From Nematostella vectensis (Eukaryota; Cnidaria; Anthozoa; Actiniaria; Edwardsiidae): a DNA stretch of 64,000 nucleotides. Of this stretch, positions 33,465 through 48,200 are shown piece after piece (position 1 is the first letter of the stretch; the number at the start of each line of letters is the position of its first letter). Made by a program: the position numbers and the translations under genes. The stretch spans positions 13,775,040-13,839,039 of the forward strand of contig NC_064042.1 in assembly GCF_932526225.1 (NCBI RefSeq), read 5' to 3'. The notes under the pieces are model-generated. The model saw only the letters and a list, made by a program, of their open reading frames with translations. It was not told the DNA's origin and made no database searches.

Positions 33465-35361
33465 ATGTCGGAACAGGACGATAAACCCGATTCGAGCTCA
33501 AGTAAAAGAAGCCTCAAAACTGCCACAAATCAGCTAAAAGCCGAGGCTTTGAGGCGACTAAAACTAGATGATGCCGAGAACGAGGGTGATAATGCATCCG
33601 ATGCCGGGGATTCCGTTGGAAGCAGGCAAGAATCGAACCTTGCGAGTGGTTCTTCGAATCGAGATGAGAAGGCAGTAAACGATGGGATAGAGAAACCTTC
33701 CGAAGTAGGAATGCAAGAATCTAGCGAAAACAAAGAGGGAATGAAGCCAAATTCGCAAGAAGACATAAATGAAGCTGATCTAACTAGAGTCGGGGAGCCT
33801 TCGTCTGGTGAAAATGATGCAAATCCGAATAAAGATGAAAATATTTCTGGAGATGGTGGCGAGGGAAACAAAGATGTAAAAGGCGATGACCGGGAAAAAG
33901 GTAGCACAGAAAGTGGAGAGATCACAGAGAAAGATTATAGTCATATTGCTGAAGAATCGAAGGGTAAGAAACAAGGAGTCGATACTCCTCAAACGGAAAA
34001 TGTTGTTGGACAAGGACAGATGGGGAGTAATGGTTCTCAGGCAGAAAACGATGAACAGAGAGTCGATGGAAGTGCAAAGCCATCTACTGAGGGTGGGGTG
34101 AGTGTAGAAGCCCTACCAAGTCAAAATACTGAGAGTTCTGTACAGCAAGGAAAACCAAAACAGGGCGGCGAGCAGCAAGCCGACAAGGTGTCAGAAGGTG
34201 CTGGTGAGGGTGGTGTCATTTTGGAAAGTGGTGTTTCTGAAAGGTCTATTGACAACTCAGTTGTGGAGGGGAAAACAGGGGAAAATAAGAAAGTTGAAAA
34301 TTCAAAATCAGACAAGCCAGATGGAGATTCAGAGGAAAAGGCATTGGGTGATGATACAAAAGCTGTTAATTTGGATGAAAATGCAAAGACAGATAGTGAT
34401 GGAAAACCTACTGGAGATGAAAAAATGGAAAATAATGCTGCCCAATCTGTGTCAGATCCAAAAAGCAGAACAGAGGGCTCTGCTGAAAGTGAAAATCAAG
34501 ATGGAAAATCAGCAACTTCTGTTACAGGAAAAGAAGCAAGTGGAACCAATAAAGATGACGGAACAACTCTAAAAGATAATGATTCAAATATTGAATCAGG
34601 ACGCAATGCCAGTGGTGATAAAAGTGCTGCTATCCCAGTAGATGGTTCTAACACTACAGAGATGAGAGATCCACAAGCCCACAAAACTGCATCAACATCT
34701 GCTACAGCAGCTAGCATTGGAGAAAGTGTGAATGATGATAACAATAAATCTGCTAGTCAGCAAGTAAATGAGGATAAAGATGCTACGAGCCAGTCTGCTA
34801 ACAAAGATGCTTCAACTGATGGTGCAGAAACACGCAAAGATGGCAAAGAAGAAGTCACTCCTCCTCTAAATGAACAAACTGAATCAGACATTAGTAATGA
34901 AATAAACAAAGGGCCAGACAGTAAGGGGGGTTCTTTAGAGGGTGTTGGTGGTAAAGATGCTAGTGTTGATGCTAATGAGAAATCTGTCCCTAAACAGGAG
35001 ACAGCAGAGGAAAAAGATAATTCAGAAACAACTGAGAGTAATGTTCAAGAAGAGGGTAAAAGCATGGAGACTAGTGAATCTGCTGCTCAGGGCACAAGTG
35101 ATAAGGATGCGACAAAAGTAGAATCAGAGACGAATGAGGTTCCAGATGAGCCAAAACAATCTGCTGAAACTCAAGAAAAAGTGGACTCCAAGAAAGGCAG
35201 TCCCAAAACTGATGAGGGTGGTGTTGCGGACGAGGCAAAGGCAGCAAAGGGAGAGGAAATGGGAGAAGATCAAAAGGTGACTGCTGCTGGATCAAGTGAA
35301 GACACTGCTGGTCTGGAAGCGGTGGAGACTGAAGGAGGTGCAGAACAACAAGGTGACGAAG
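33465..35361 (+). other. CFAP44: CFAP44 exon 1: ~630-residue acidic, disordered extension
   Basis: One 1.9-kb exon encodes residues 1-632. The composition is dominated by S, E, D, K, G, N and T with no hydrophobic core, beginning [16 protein letters not shown] and ending [11 protein letters not shown]. It joins in phase 1 to the conserved [11 protein letters not shown] exon. Vertebrate CFAP44 has, from memory, only about 90 residues before that motif, so this is a large lineage-specific or expanded leader. Antisense ORFs within it are compositional shadows. Confidence 0.75.
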
Positions 35362-38300
35362 GTGAGTACTATCAACGCAATGTTAGAGATACTTTAATTC
35401 AATCCATGAAGCATTTTAAGGTCGCGCGTGTGTGCACACATTTAAAAATTGTATTTGTATTTTACACAAAATAATGTTGTAGCACATAAAAAGTAAACAG
35501 CATGTTTTGCACTTATTTGAGACTGATGCAAAATTGATTGTTGGCTTTTTTATGACACTACCAGAATCAGTTCAATATGTGGTGATACAGCCTCTGTGTA
35601 AGTTAGAAAAAAATCTGTGGAAGAGAAAAAAAGTAAGAAATTTTGAATTTTGACCCAAAAAATTGATGGTGAAGTTCAGTCCTTTTCGAAAAGCGTTCAT
35701 GTTAGCCTATTTTTTCTGCAATATTTCAACAATCACCCATGGAATTTTAGAGATATTTGTCAATGATAATATTCGGTCCTTTAAACAACTTCTATGATCG
35801 ACCACATTTCATAGAAGCGCTTTGTTGGGGCAGGGGAATGTTTTAAAGTGAGGGACTATCCCGGGTTGTGTTTTCGAGCTGGTGGGGGTTGTCAGTTTCA
35901 CGCCACACGTGCGGTATGCAAATTGAGAACGTGTTGGAAATGCACACATCAGTCAGGGGGGCACAAAGACGAGGGTCCAGCCTGAACTGTTTACAATACA
36001 ACACCATAAGAGCTTGTGCGTATCAACGTGCAAAGCGCTTCTATGCAATGTAGTCGATCATAGGAGTTGTCTAAAGAAAGAAGACGAAAAAGACTCATCA
36101 AAGTTTGACAGGTCAGTTTTAAGCCAACAGTTTGTGTGCTTCAAGCTGGAATATTGTTAGGTGTTCTGTGAATTTAGAAAAAAAATCATCGGACAGATTT
36201 CAGATTTTTATGTTAATATAAAAATCTTGATTCCATTTAACTTGCATGAAAAATAAATTGTATCTTCATAAAGAGTAAATTGAGCGGAATCTGATAAAGC
36301 ACAGATGTATTAATAAAATAAAAAAAATTATGAAAATCACACAGAAAATGAGTCCTCTATAGGGAAACAGAAAAAAATTCTATAGCCAAAACAACCTCTG
36401 CACACCACCTAAGATAGAGTACAGTAAATAGTGTGTAGCAGAAAAGCTTCTTGCTTTTTAAGAGACTCTATATTAACTACCTCAGCAAAGTACAAGAAGT
36501 TGTTTTCAAAACCATGTGAAACTTCAGTCATCCCTTGTCATTAATCGAGTTGGGGCAATCACCATTTGTTGTGTCTTCTGTGAAAGTTTGACTGTACTGA
36601 GGTATGTGAACCCAGCGAATGTATCTGCCTTGGCAGCTTTTAAGGGGTTAAATTTAAGACCTTGCATTGAATTTTAAATTATTTCATAATTATTTCCTGA
36701 GTGTTTATTATTTGTTATATTTTATAGTTCAAGGTGGAGAGGCTGGTGATGCAGAAAGGGTGATTCCTGACGATTTCTATTATGATTATGATGACATGGC
36801 ATCGAAGCCTTTCTCTACAGAGGGAATTCCAAATCAGCTCATCTCATTTCAGTATCCTTGATTATAGATACATAAAATCTAAGGAGGTCTTGATCAAGGA
36901 GGCACCATTAAGGAGCTCAACAATCAGTTATTAATACGTTTCGCTATAATAACCGATTAGAAGGAAAAAAAACCTTTCCCAGAATTCTTGATTCACATAT
37001 TAAATCAATCTTGCCATTCACTAATCATGAAAGCAATCACAGATCACAATTTTCAATTTGCCTTTTTTGTAGTTTACAATATCCATAAAAACAAAAAAGG
37101 TCGCTCACAAATCTTGAAAAACCCTGCTTTTACATTATTGACCAAAGCACCATGAGAATTATAAAATGTGGCTATTTGAATTATTATTTTTCCATAGTGA
37201 AAATTTTTTCACCTTTTCTGGTTTGAACACGAAATTTGTCACCGTACACCCTGCAACAGATACAGTAGCCAGCTTCACTGCGGAGGCATTTTGCACCAGA
37301 GGCTCGTTCGCTTTGCTCTGTTGCCGCAGGGCTTGGAGCCTCTGGTCCACGGGGTTGTCACTGTATAGCATTTAGAATCCTTAATCAAATGATTTTAGCC
37401 ATTCATTTGGTTTTGAATGCACCAAGAGGTCCAATCTCCATGTAATTGATGAGGACATTGCTTTGTTTTCTGCGGGGAACATGGTCGAGCTACTAAATCT
37501 GAAGACACGTGAGCAGAAGTACTTGCGCACTACAGGCGGTGGAGGGATTGGTGCTATTGCAGTAAGTATTTCTCACAAAATTGTCATACACAAAGCATGT
37601 GTATAATTGAAGTCCCTTATCTGTAAGTGGTGCAAGAGGTTTTAAGATACAGCCTTGATAAGCGGGTACTTTCACTATTGGCATACTGTAGGTTTAAAAT
37701 GCCTGTGTGTATAGCCCTGCAACAAACTAGACCTGCAAACATCTAAGTATGGAAGTCACTTTGTTACCAAACATGATTTAGTAATTTCCAATCATTAATC
37801 TCAGCAGAATCGTTAGCACATAGCCTTGCCAGTAAAAGATGTATGGTATTATAACTCTATACGCATTGCATTGCTTATTTATCATTTCGCTTTTTACAGT
37901 ATGAGCCAATAACATATACATTTTTCCTCATGTGGGATGTAGCTTATAGTATTTTTACTCCCTCCCAATAAATTCTATTATATTTTGATGCTTAAAATAA
38001 TGTATCTTTTCAGGTGCACCCTAGCCGCAAGTACTTTGCTGTTGCAGAAAAAGGCATCAAACCAGACATCAACATCTTTGAATACCCCTCATTGAAGCTT
38101 TACCGTGTCTTACGTGATGGTACAGAAGAAGCATATGCCAACCTGGACTTCTCTCCTGACGGAAGCATGCTGGCATCTGTTGGGAGTTCTCCGGACTTCA
38201 TGCTGACTGTCTGGGATTGGATTAAGGAAAAGGTTCTTCTCCGCTCGAAGGCTTTCTCACAAGATGTGTACAAGGTTGCGTTTTCACCAGACAACGAAGG

Positions 38301-41300
38301 GCATCTGTGTACCAGTGGCTCCGGACATATACGGTAGGTGTCTCCATTAATTATTCTTTTAGAAGTTTACTTTCAAACAGCCATTCTTACTGCATGCTGC
38401 TGAGCTCAATCATTTAAAAGATTTTGTTGGCTAATTACTACTACTGTATTACAATAATCAGTACTTACATTTATATTAAGAAAATGTTAATGTTAAATTA
38501 CAGTAAGTTACCATGACATGTGTTTGTTGTTTCTGTAGCTTTTGGGAAATGGCCAACACTTTCACTGGCCTCAAACTCCAAGGTCTTATTGGAAAGTTTG
38601 GTGCGAAGGAAATTTCAGATATTGAAGGTGAGAGCCGTTCCTTCTTATGCATGTATTTCAATGAGCCAGGGGCTCTGACAGGATGCAAAGATCCACAACC
38701 TTCGATCAGTTTTCTGCAATATCAGCATCCTGAGTCAATTTTTCTTGAAATATTCCCTCGATTTTCAAATGTAAAACTCCTCCAAGAACTTCTTTGATAT
38801 CTAATAATTATTGTTTCGAATCCTGTACACCCTGATATGTTCAAAAGTGTCAATGCCTGAAGTCAGAAATAAAGGTTTCTGCCATTTGTTCTAAAAGATA
38901 CTAAGCTTTTCATGCCTTTTAATTAAAATTACATGTAGGGGTATGGGGCATCATTGTTCAGAAATGTGATTTGGATTTGGCCTGCTGTTGTGAGACCAGG
39001 GCAATGGCATTATCATGTATTTTTGGTTTTGTAACTCTATACACTTGTGTTTCCAGGATTTGTACTGTAACTTGATGTTGATATATCCATGTCTTATGTT
39101 TCCAGGGAACTGTTCCTTAAAACTCCTAAAAACTTTTTGGGCCCGTAAACTTCTCGGGTGACTTTTTGGGCAACTTTCTTGGATCCCAAAAAGTGTTTCT
39201 TGAAGCTCCCGAAACGATCCAGAGATTCTCGGGTTATTTTTGGATGCATACGCACCGTTTTCACCGGTTGCAAGTGCTCATGCACAGATGAGAAAATATG
39301 CCTTACTAGCAGCGCTAAATGTCTCGTGATCCTGTGACCATGAGATGACTTATATCTCGATTTATAATGTTTGAGATAGCATATTTTCCACTTACTAATG
39401 TGTGAGCGTCTACAGCTGATGCATCAAGTATGCAAATATTTACAATATTTGGCTTTAAAACGCTAAACAATCTTTGCTTCTTTGTCGTATTTTTGAATTT
39501 GTCTCTTTTTCTTCAGTAAAGTTTTAGGACAGCACAGTACATTTTTTACGGGCCCAAAAACAGTTCTCGGGAGCCTCAGACCTCCCGAGAATTTACATGC
39601 AAGAACTGATGAATTTTCTTTGGCCCCAAAAACTTAAGAATTTCGAGAAACACTGAATTCGTCACCCGTGCCTTCTCAGACAACTTTATGGACCCAAGAA
39701 GTTTTTTGAAGTTTTTTTTTCCAGAAACCGGTGCCAGGGCTTAATCTCAATGTGTTATGTGTCCAGGTTTTGTAGAGCTGCCTGATGGCAAGGTGTTGTC
39801 AGGATCTGAGTGGGGTAACATGTTGTTATGGGACGGGGGTCTCATCAAGGTTGAGATCTCCAAGAAAGGGAAAAAGACATGTCATAATGGCACGATTGAG
39901 CAGTTCTTCATGGATGAAGGAGAGCTTGTTACAATTGGCATGGATGGGTTTGTCAAGGTACTGTAATTTAAAATATTTAGTCTAAACTGTCATAAGCACT
40001 ATCATAAATGCAGTCTTGCACTTAGGTAAATGCCTCTAACAATACGGAGAAAAAGCCAATATGGAAGCTAGAAATTTACTTGAGCTTCATTGGCCAAACA
40101 ATTGACAAAGTTATGCTTTAGTGCATGGCAACTTTAGTGCCACAGAATTCTTTTAACATGCTTAATTTGCTGTCTTTTTATTGCTTTTAAGGTTTGGGAC
40201 TTCGAGAGTATTGACAATGCAGACACCACTGAAGAAGGCTCACTCTTTGAGATGGATCCAATGTATGAGCTGAAGGTAAATCCAACAAATCCTGCATGTC
40301 CTTGCTTATGTCTCTTAGACATGTTAAAGCAAGGTTGAAAGTATATTTGTTACATTACACTAAAAAGCCAAAATAAGGATGTGTTAAATTGTTTGTTGTG
40401 ATTTATCTCTTAAAAGAAACGGACTTATACTAGTTCATTTTTTAATCTCCTTCTGCCTTTGTGTTCGGAGTTGTTTGATTAATTGTCCTCATTATTTTGG
40501 GACTTTGAGGGAATCAAAATGGGACGTTATCGATGTATGGCAAAAGTTAGGCCTCAACAAGACGTGTGTAAGTAGCATTGAGCTTATGTCAGTTGATGCT
40601 CACGTCTTTACTAACCTTGTCTGTAGGTTGGAGCTGATGTAAAGCTGATGTCAATGCAGAAAGCTGTTAATTCTGAGGCTCCAATTTGGTATGCTCAGGT
40701 GTGTAAGCATTTCTTGTATGACTGTAACATCCACTTGATCTCCTAGAAAAAACTTGTGACCTCTAATTGGAAATGGTAATGTTTTCCATAGGATGCAGCA
40801 GGCGGTATCTGGAAGCTTGATCTCTCATTCACACACACTGTAAGTACCACTTCAATCCTCAATCATCTGTTCAACGTTACCACTTTGATCCCTTTCATGT
40901 CGAAGCCTGGAAGACCCCCTCTTTGAGGAACATCTTAAAAACAAGGAATTTAGATCATCAATCAATTTAGAAACTTTACATAAACGTCTTAGTGACCATA
41001 GAGTATACACTCAAAGAAGGATTTTTTTCCTGAAAACATCCTGACTATGCAATGTATTTCCCTGAAAAGTTCAATGTACTAATTCTGGGTACTCTGGTGT
41101 TTTTTTCCTGGCATAGAACTGTTTTTTTTTCCTGGAATAGAACTGTTCTATTCCTGGAATAGAACCGACTACTGTATGTTATCTATTTAAACACGAAGGG
41201 GCGGTATAAAATGGCTTTAGCCCCGCCCCCAATGGAGAAAAAGTCCAATATGGCGTCCATTACCGTTACGAGCCCAGTCAGGAAAGAATGCCCCCAAATC

Positions 41301-41855
41301 TAATGAATTGATATCAAGCGAATAAATTATTTCCCAAATGGAAGAAAAAAGATGTTTGATTTGTACTTCAAGCCTCTCTTGGCAGCAAGAAATGCATATT
41401 TGTCTTAGAATTTGTACATTTACGCCATTTTTTGTATGCTTACCTTCCCGACCCTCCTAGGGAAGGATTTGGTGAGCTTGGGCCCGCAATGACCACAGTT
41501 ATTGCTTAGCAGTCTTTCCTAGGGGATTATGCATGCAATGGGGTACAAACAGAACTAAATTTTGCCATCCTTAGCGTGTTTAGAAAACATGTTTCGTGGA
41601 GCGATTTTGCCTTATTTCTCCGCACTTTTCTTGGCCTGTAGCATTCGTATTTCAATCAGACATTCAGTGAAATAAAGAGCATTGTTACTCTGGAAAGAAG
41701 CACCAAAAAAGGGGAGAAGAGGAAAGGAAGACAGGTAGAAAAGACATTGCAGAAAATAATGTGTTTTTGTAAGTTCTGTACTGAAATATAGTGCACAACA
41801 AAGCAGGACATTAGAACTAAACATAAGCAGCAAACATCAGGTGTAAAGTCAAGAT

Positions 41856-41954
<99 letters not shown>

Positions 41955-42224
41955 CTAATAATTTAATATAGCATTATAAAAATCTCAATGCTTTACAAAC
42001 ATCCTACTCTATTCTACTTATATTTCTAATGGTTAAAAACTAATCAATTGTTGTAGTGCTTACAAAATAAGTACGTCTTTAAAGACGATTTAAATTTGCT
42101 GAGACAGTCGGTGTTTCTAATGTGTAGGGGGAGGGAGTTCCATAATTTAGCTGCAAAGTTTGAAAAAGATCTGTCCCCATAAGTTTTTGTTCGTGATTTA
42201 GGAATGACGAGAAGGTTCTTGTTA

Positions 42225-42269
<45 letters not shown>

Positions 42270-45200
42270 ATTATTCATAAGTCACTTTACAGCTGTAGTG
42301 TAAGAGGACACTTCAGTAAAACTTATTCTAGTGAAACCATTATTTCTACTTTCTTGTTGCTGCAACAGTACCTAGCTAGTAGAGGTCTCTTTGACTTTGT
42401 ATTTGCTTGGCTGACGGGCGGGAACCCAGCGAATACAAGAAGAGACCTCTGCTAGCAGGGTACTGCAACAGGTGTAAAACAAAAATGCAAAGTGTGCCTA
42501 TCTGCTGTTGTACACATGTTTAAGAATTAACCAAAAATCCATAAAGTGTTTGGACATTTACCTGAGCAGGAAGAAAATTTGGTGAAGTGGGCAGGTCAGG
42601 GGATGTTGAACCCCAGTTGACTTCTACTTTGACAGAAAGTCAATTTGTGAAGATTTATCTTTATTATCTTTTTACCAAATTTAACAGTTGATCAATACAT
42701 GTTTATCATGATCAGGCTTCGGCAACTGACCCCAGATATTTCATCGGCATCCAGGGAAAGTGCAAGTGAAACTCTGATATTACATCATCCAGGGTAGTCA
42801 TTACCTTTGGTCCTTTCTCTGGTGCCATTCTGCTGTTAGTACCAGACTTTTTGATCCAGAAGATAAAGAAAGGCTAAGGGAATTTGTCAACTTACCCTCA
42901 CATCTGTCATTTATAAGTGTACTCAACAGAATACTAGGTACACCTGTTTGAATAGGGAGTATAGTGCAGTCAACTTGATTTTTTAGGAGAGCACTCGGTC
43001 ATTAGACCCTTGTGCTAATTTTTAAGATGCAGGGTTAAAAGTAGGGCTTAGTACCGTCCAAATAAAATGTAACACTATTTGTCTGTACAAAACAAGGGAG
43101 GGGTATACAATAAAAGAAAACATTTGTTTCAATATTTATTTTTATAGTGCATAACTGGCTCACAGAAACAGAGTTTGTATTATATACTGTATATGTCTAT
43201 GTATCTGCTTTTTCTTGAGGAATATATCTTGTTGATTATTAGATGTTACCATGACTTGCTTCTTGGGTATAGCTAGGATGAAATCGTATAATTAATTAGA
43301 AATTATATATAATAGATCCAACATTCAAGTTTGGCCCCCAATTCATTCAGACAGATTTACTAAACTGTTTAGTTAACATTACTAGAATACAAATAATGGA
43401 CTGCTTTCTCTGATGATTTATATGTGTATTGATAGAAATCTCAACCATAAAAAACACTACCATTTACTACATATTTATACTTAAATTCCAACTTATAGTA
43501 GCTTGTAAATAGAATTAAAACTTCACACACCACAAAACAATCTTGTCCGAGCTCGCGGCGATGTAAAAATAAAAACAAAACAATAGGAAAGCAAAGCAAC
43601 ATCTTTTTCTATAGAAGGCCTGCATTACTTCAATCGGCAGTTATGTGGACAAAGTCAAGATACATTTTCTAGCAAAACAGTCTTTCACCGCTACATTAAG
43701 TACCTATAAGCTTTTGATGACTAATTTAAATCCTGTTTTCTGAGTTTTAAAGCTATGAAAAGTAAATTTTAGGCATACAAAACTCACCTTATTTCGAGGT
43801 TTGAAATTGTTGTTTTCTGATCATGCGTTTGCTCGTTTTTTTGCGTAAATCACGATGGTTTCGTAGCCTTTTTTCTACTGAGTTTGATTTTTTACACATT
43901 CTAAGGTAGAATTGGCATTTTTATAAATCAGGAAGCGCTTTGAAACCTCTCCCCTTTGCATTTTGTACTTGACTTGGGCCGCCATCTTGAATTTGATCCT
44001 CACTCCACGGCTGTTGATTGACAAATGAGCCGATGCTTCCCTGGGAAGCGGCCTTTTATACCGCGCCTTCGTGTTTAACTGATAAAATCAGTTTACTTAT
44101 TCTGGATACTATTTTTTCTTTAATAAATATTTTGAATACATTTTGTACAGTATTTCCCTGCTGGTATGTATTTCTGTGAAAGTGTGATTATACCATTCAA
44201 ACATACTTTGTTTATTACAGAGCCATGCCCCTGAACGCCTGTTTTCATTCCATGCTGGTCACATCACAGGTCTGGATACATCCCCTGTTGCACATTTAGT
44301 TGCCACGACAGGAGAGGATTGTAAGTAAAAGAATGCCTGACTTCCACCTCTATGGCGACTTCAATTTTATGACTGAAATTGCGAATCAGTCCTATTTTCT
44401 TATCAAGACTTTGTTAGCCAGATTTTTGAAAAAAAAATCCTCTATTTTGTTACACCAGAAACCTAAATTTTATTTGATAGTTTACTGGTTACAACTAGGA
44501 ATGTAGAATATTTGAAGTTTCGAGAGAATTATAGTTGTAAATTTGAATGTTATATCATTTTTCTTCGACAACAGAATGGTAAACATTCTGGTATCGACAG
44601 AAAAACAACGAATGGTTTTCTTGAAAAGAAAAAAAACTGTTTCATATCTTACTTTATTTGATTGTAATGTTTAGTCAAACAAACTACTTTACTTTTGTTT
44701 CAATTCAAGATACTGTGCGTGTTTATGACTACTTGTCCAAGAAACAAATGTGCCAGAGCAGGTACAGCACTGGAGGCACAAGCCTGCTGTGGGTGCCGAA
44801 AAGTGTAAGTCTGAATGAATAGCCTGCTGTGGGTGCCGAAAAGTGTAAGTCTTAATGAATAGCCTGCTATGGGTGCCGAAAAGTGTAAGTCTTAATGAAT
44901 AGCCTGCTGTGGGTGCCGAAAAGTGTAAGTCTTAATGAATAGCCTGCTAGGGGTGCCGAAAAGTGTAAGTCTTAATGAATAGCCTGCTGTGGGTGCCGAA
45001 AAGTGTAAGTCTGAATGAATAGCCTGCTATGGGTGCCGAAAAGTGTAAGTCTTAATGAATAGCCTGCTAGGGGTGCCGAAAAGTGTAAGTCTTAATGAAT
45101 AGCCTGCTGTGGGTGCCGAAAAGTGTAAGTCTGAATGAATAGCCTGCTGTGGGTGCCGAAAAGTGCAAGTCTGAATGAATAGCCTGCTGTGGGTGCCGAA

Positions 45201-48200
45201 AAGTGTAAGTCTGAATGAATAGCCTGCTGTGGGTGCCGAAAAGTGTAAGTCTGAATGAATAGCCTGCTGTGGGTGCCGAAAAGTGTAAGTCTGAATGAAT
45301 AGCCTGCTGTGGGTGCCGAAAAGTGTAAGTCTGAATGAATAGCCTGCTGTGGGTGCCGAAAAGTGTAAGTCTTAATGAATAGCCTGCTATGGGTGCCGAA
45401 AAGTGTAAGTCTGAATGAATAGCCTGCTGTGGGTGCCGAAAAGTGTAAGTCTGAATGAATAGCCTGCTGTGGGTGCCGAAAAGTGTAAGTCTGAATGAAT
45501 AGCCTGCTGTGGGTGCCGAAAAGTGTAAGTCTGAATGAATAGCCTGCTGTGGGTGCCGAAAAGTGTAAGTCTGAATGAATAGCCTGCTGTGGGTGCCGAA
45601 AAGTGTAAGTCTGAATGAATAGCCTGCTGTGGGTGCCGAAAAGTGTAAGTCTGAATGAATAGCCTGCTGTGGGTGCCGAAAAGTGTAAGTCTTAATGAAT
45701 AGCCTGCTGTGGGTGCCGAAAAGTGTAAGTCTGAATGAATAGCCTGCTGTGGGTGCCGAAAAGTGTAAGTCTGAATGAATAGCCTGCTGTGGGTGCCGAA
45801 AAGTGTAAGTCTTAATGAATAGCCTGCTGTGGGTGCTGAAAAGTGTAAGTCTTAATGAATAGCCTGCTGTGGGTGCCGAAAAGTGTAAGTCTTAATGAAT
45901 AGCCTGCTGTGGGTGCCGAAAAGTGTAAGTCTTTATGAATAGCCTGCTGTGGGTGCCGAAAAGTGTAAGTCTTAATGAATAGCCTGCTGTGGGTGCCGAA
46001 AAGTGTAAGTCTTAATGAATAGCCTGCTGTGGGTGCCGAAAAGTGTAAGTCTGAATGAATAGCCTGCTGTGGGTGCCGAAAAGTGTAAGTCTGAATGAAT
46101 AGCCTGCTGTGGGTGCCGAAAAGTGTAAGTCTTAATGAATAGCCTGCTGTGGGTGCCGAAAAGTGTAAGTCTTAATGAATAGCCTGCTGTGGGTGCCGAA
46201 AAGTGTAAGTCTTAATGAATAGCCTGCTGTGGGTGCCGAAAAGTGTAAGTCTTTATGAATAGCCTGCTGTGGGTGCCGAAAAGTGTAAGTCTTAATGAAT
46301 AGCCTGCTGTGGGTGCCGAAAAGTGTAAGTCTGAATGAATAGCCTGCTGTGGGTGCCGAAAAGTGTAAGTCTTAATGAATAGCCTGCTAGGGGTGCCGAA
46401 AAGTGTAAGTCTGAATGAATAGCCTGCTGTGGGTGCCGAAAAGTGTAAGTCTTAATGAATAGCCTGCTGTTGGTGCCGAAAAGTGTAAGTCTTAATGAAT
46501 AGCCTGCTGTGGGTGCCGAAAAGTGTAAGTCTGAATGAATAGCCTGCTGTGGGTGCCGAAAAGTGTAAGTCTTAATGAATAGCCTGCTGTGGGTGCCGAA
46601 AAGTGTAAGTCTTTATGAATAGCCTGCTGTGGGTGCCGAAAAGTGTAAGTCTTAATGAATAGCCTGCTGTGGGTGCCGAAAAGTGTAAGTCTTAATGAAT
46701 AGCCTGCTGTGGGTGCCGAAAAGTGTAAGTCTTAATGAATAGCCTGCTAGGGGTGCCGAAAAGTGTAAGTCTGAATGAATAGCCTGCTGTGGGTGCCGAA
46801 AAGTGTAAGTCTTAATGAATAGCCTGCTGTGGGTGCCGAAAAGTGTAAGTCTGAATGAATAGCCTGCTAGGGGTGCCGAAAAGTGTAAGTCTTTATGAAT
46901 AGCCTGCTGTGGGTGCCGAAAAGTGTAAGTCTGAATGAATAGCCTGCTGTGGGTGCCGAAAAGTGTAAGTCTGAATGAATAGCCTGCTGTGGGTGCCGAA
47001 AAGTGTAAGTCTTAATTAATAGCCTGCTAGGGGTGCCGAAACGTGTAAGTCTGAATGAATAGCCTGCTGTGGGTGCCGAAAAGTATAAGTCTTAATGAAT
47101 AGCCTGCTATGGGTGCCGAAAAGTGTAAGTCTGAATGAATAGCCTGCTGTGGGTGCCGAAAGGAGTAAGTCTGAATGAATAGCCTGCTATGGGTGAAAAA
47201 AAGTGTAAGTCTGAATGAATAGCCTGCTATGGGTGCCGAAAAGTGTAAGTCTTAATGAATAGCCTGCTGTGGGTGCCGAAAGGGGTAAGTCTGAATGAAT
47301 AGCCTGCTGTGGGTGCCGAAAAGTGTAAGTCTGAATGAATAGCCTGCTGTGGGTGCCGAAAAGTGTAAGTCTGAATGAATAGCCTGCTGTGGGTGCCGAA
47401 AAGTGTAAGTCTTAATGAATAGCCTGCTGTTGGTGCCGAAAAGTGTAAGTCTTAATGAATAGCCTGCTGTGGGTGCCGAAAAGTGTAAGTCTGAATGAAT
47501 AGCCTGCTGTGGGTGCCGAAAAGTGTAAGTCTTAATGAATAGCCTGCTGTGGGTGCCGAAAAGTGTAAGTCTTTATGAATAGCCTGCTGTGGGTGCCGAA
47601 AAGTGTAAGTCTTAATGAATAGCCTGCTGTGGGTGCCGAAAAGTGTAAGTCTTAATGAATAGCCTGCTGTGGGTGCCGAAAAGTGTAAGTCTTAATGAAT
47701 AGCCTGCTAGGGGTGCCGAAAAGTGTAAGTCTGAATGAATAGCCTGCTGTGGGTGCCGAAAAGTGTAAGTCTTAATGAATAGCCTGCTGTGGGTGCCGAA
47801 AAGTGTAAGTCTGAATGAATAGCCTGCTAGGGGTGCCGAAAAGTGTAAGTCTTTATGAATAGCCTGCTGTGGGTGCCGAAAAGTGTAAGTCTGAATGAAT
47901 AGCCTGCTGTGGGTGCCGAAAAGTGTAAGTCTGAATGAATAGCCTGCTGTGGGTGCCGAAAAGTGTAAGTCTTAATTAATAGCCTGCTAGGGGTGCCGAA
48001 ACGTGTAAGTCTGAATGAATAGCCTGCTGTGGGTGCCGAAAAGTATAAGTCTTAATGAATAGCCTGCTATGGGTGCCGAAAAGTGTAAGTCTGAATGAAT
48101 AGCCTGCTGTGGGTGCCGAAAGGAGTAAGTCTGAATGAATAGCCTGCTATGGGTGAAAAAAAGTGTAAGTCTGAATGAATAGCCTGCTATGGGTGCCGAA

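Larger units (their letters stand above)
41191..44074. mobile_element. 2.9-kb piggyBac-like element with TTAA target duplication, CFAP44 intron 9
   Basis: TTAA (41187-41190) precedes ACACGAAGGGGCGGTATAAA. At the other end, TTTATACCGCGCCTTCGTGT is followed by TTAA (44075-44078). The ends match over about 20 bp with one mismatch. TTAA duplication with short TIRs is the hallmark of the piggyBac superfamily. No transposase frame is present. The interior carries a LINE fragment, AT microsatellites and another MITE, so it is non-autonomous and old enough to have received nested insertions. It makes up most of the 3.4-kb intron 9. Confidence 0.75.

Noticed and set aside
33530-34744. Antisense and out-of-frame ORFs within CFAP44 exon 1
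   Set aside because: Shadows of the low-complexity coding exon, with serine/phenylalanine-rich antisense composition and no domain.
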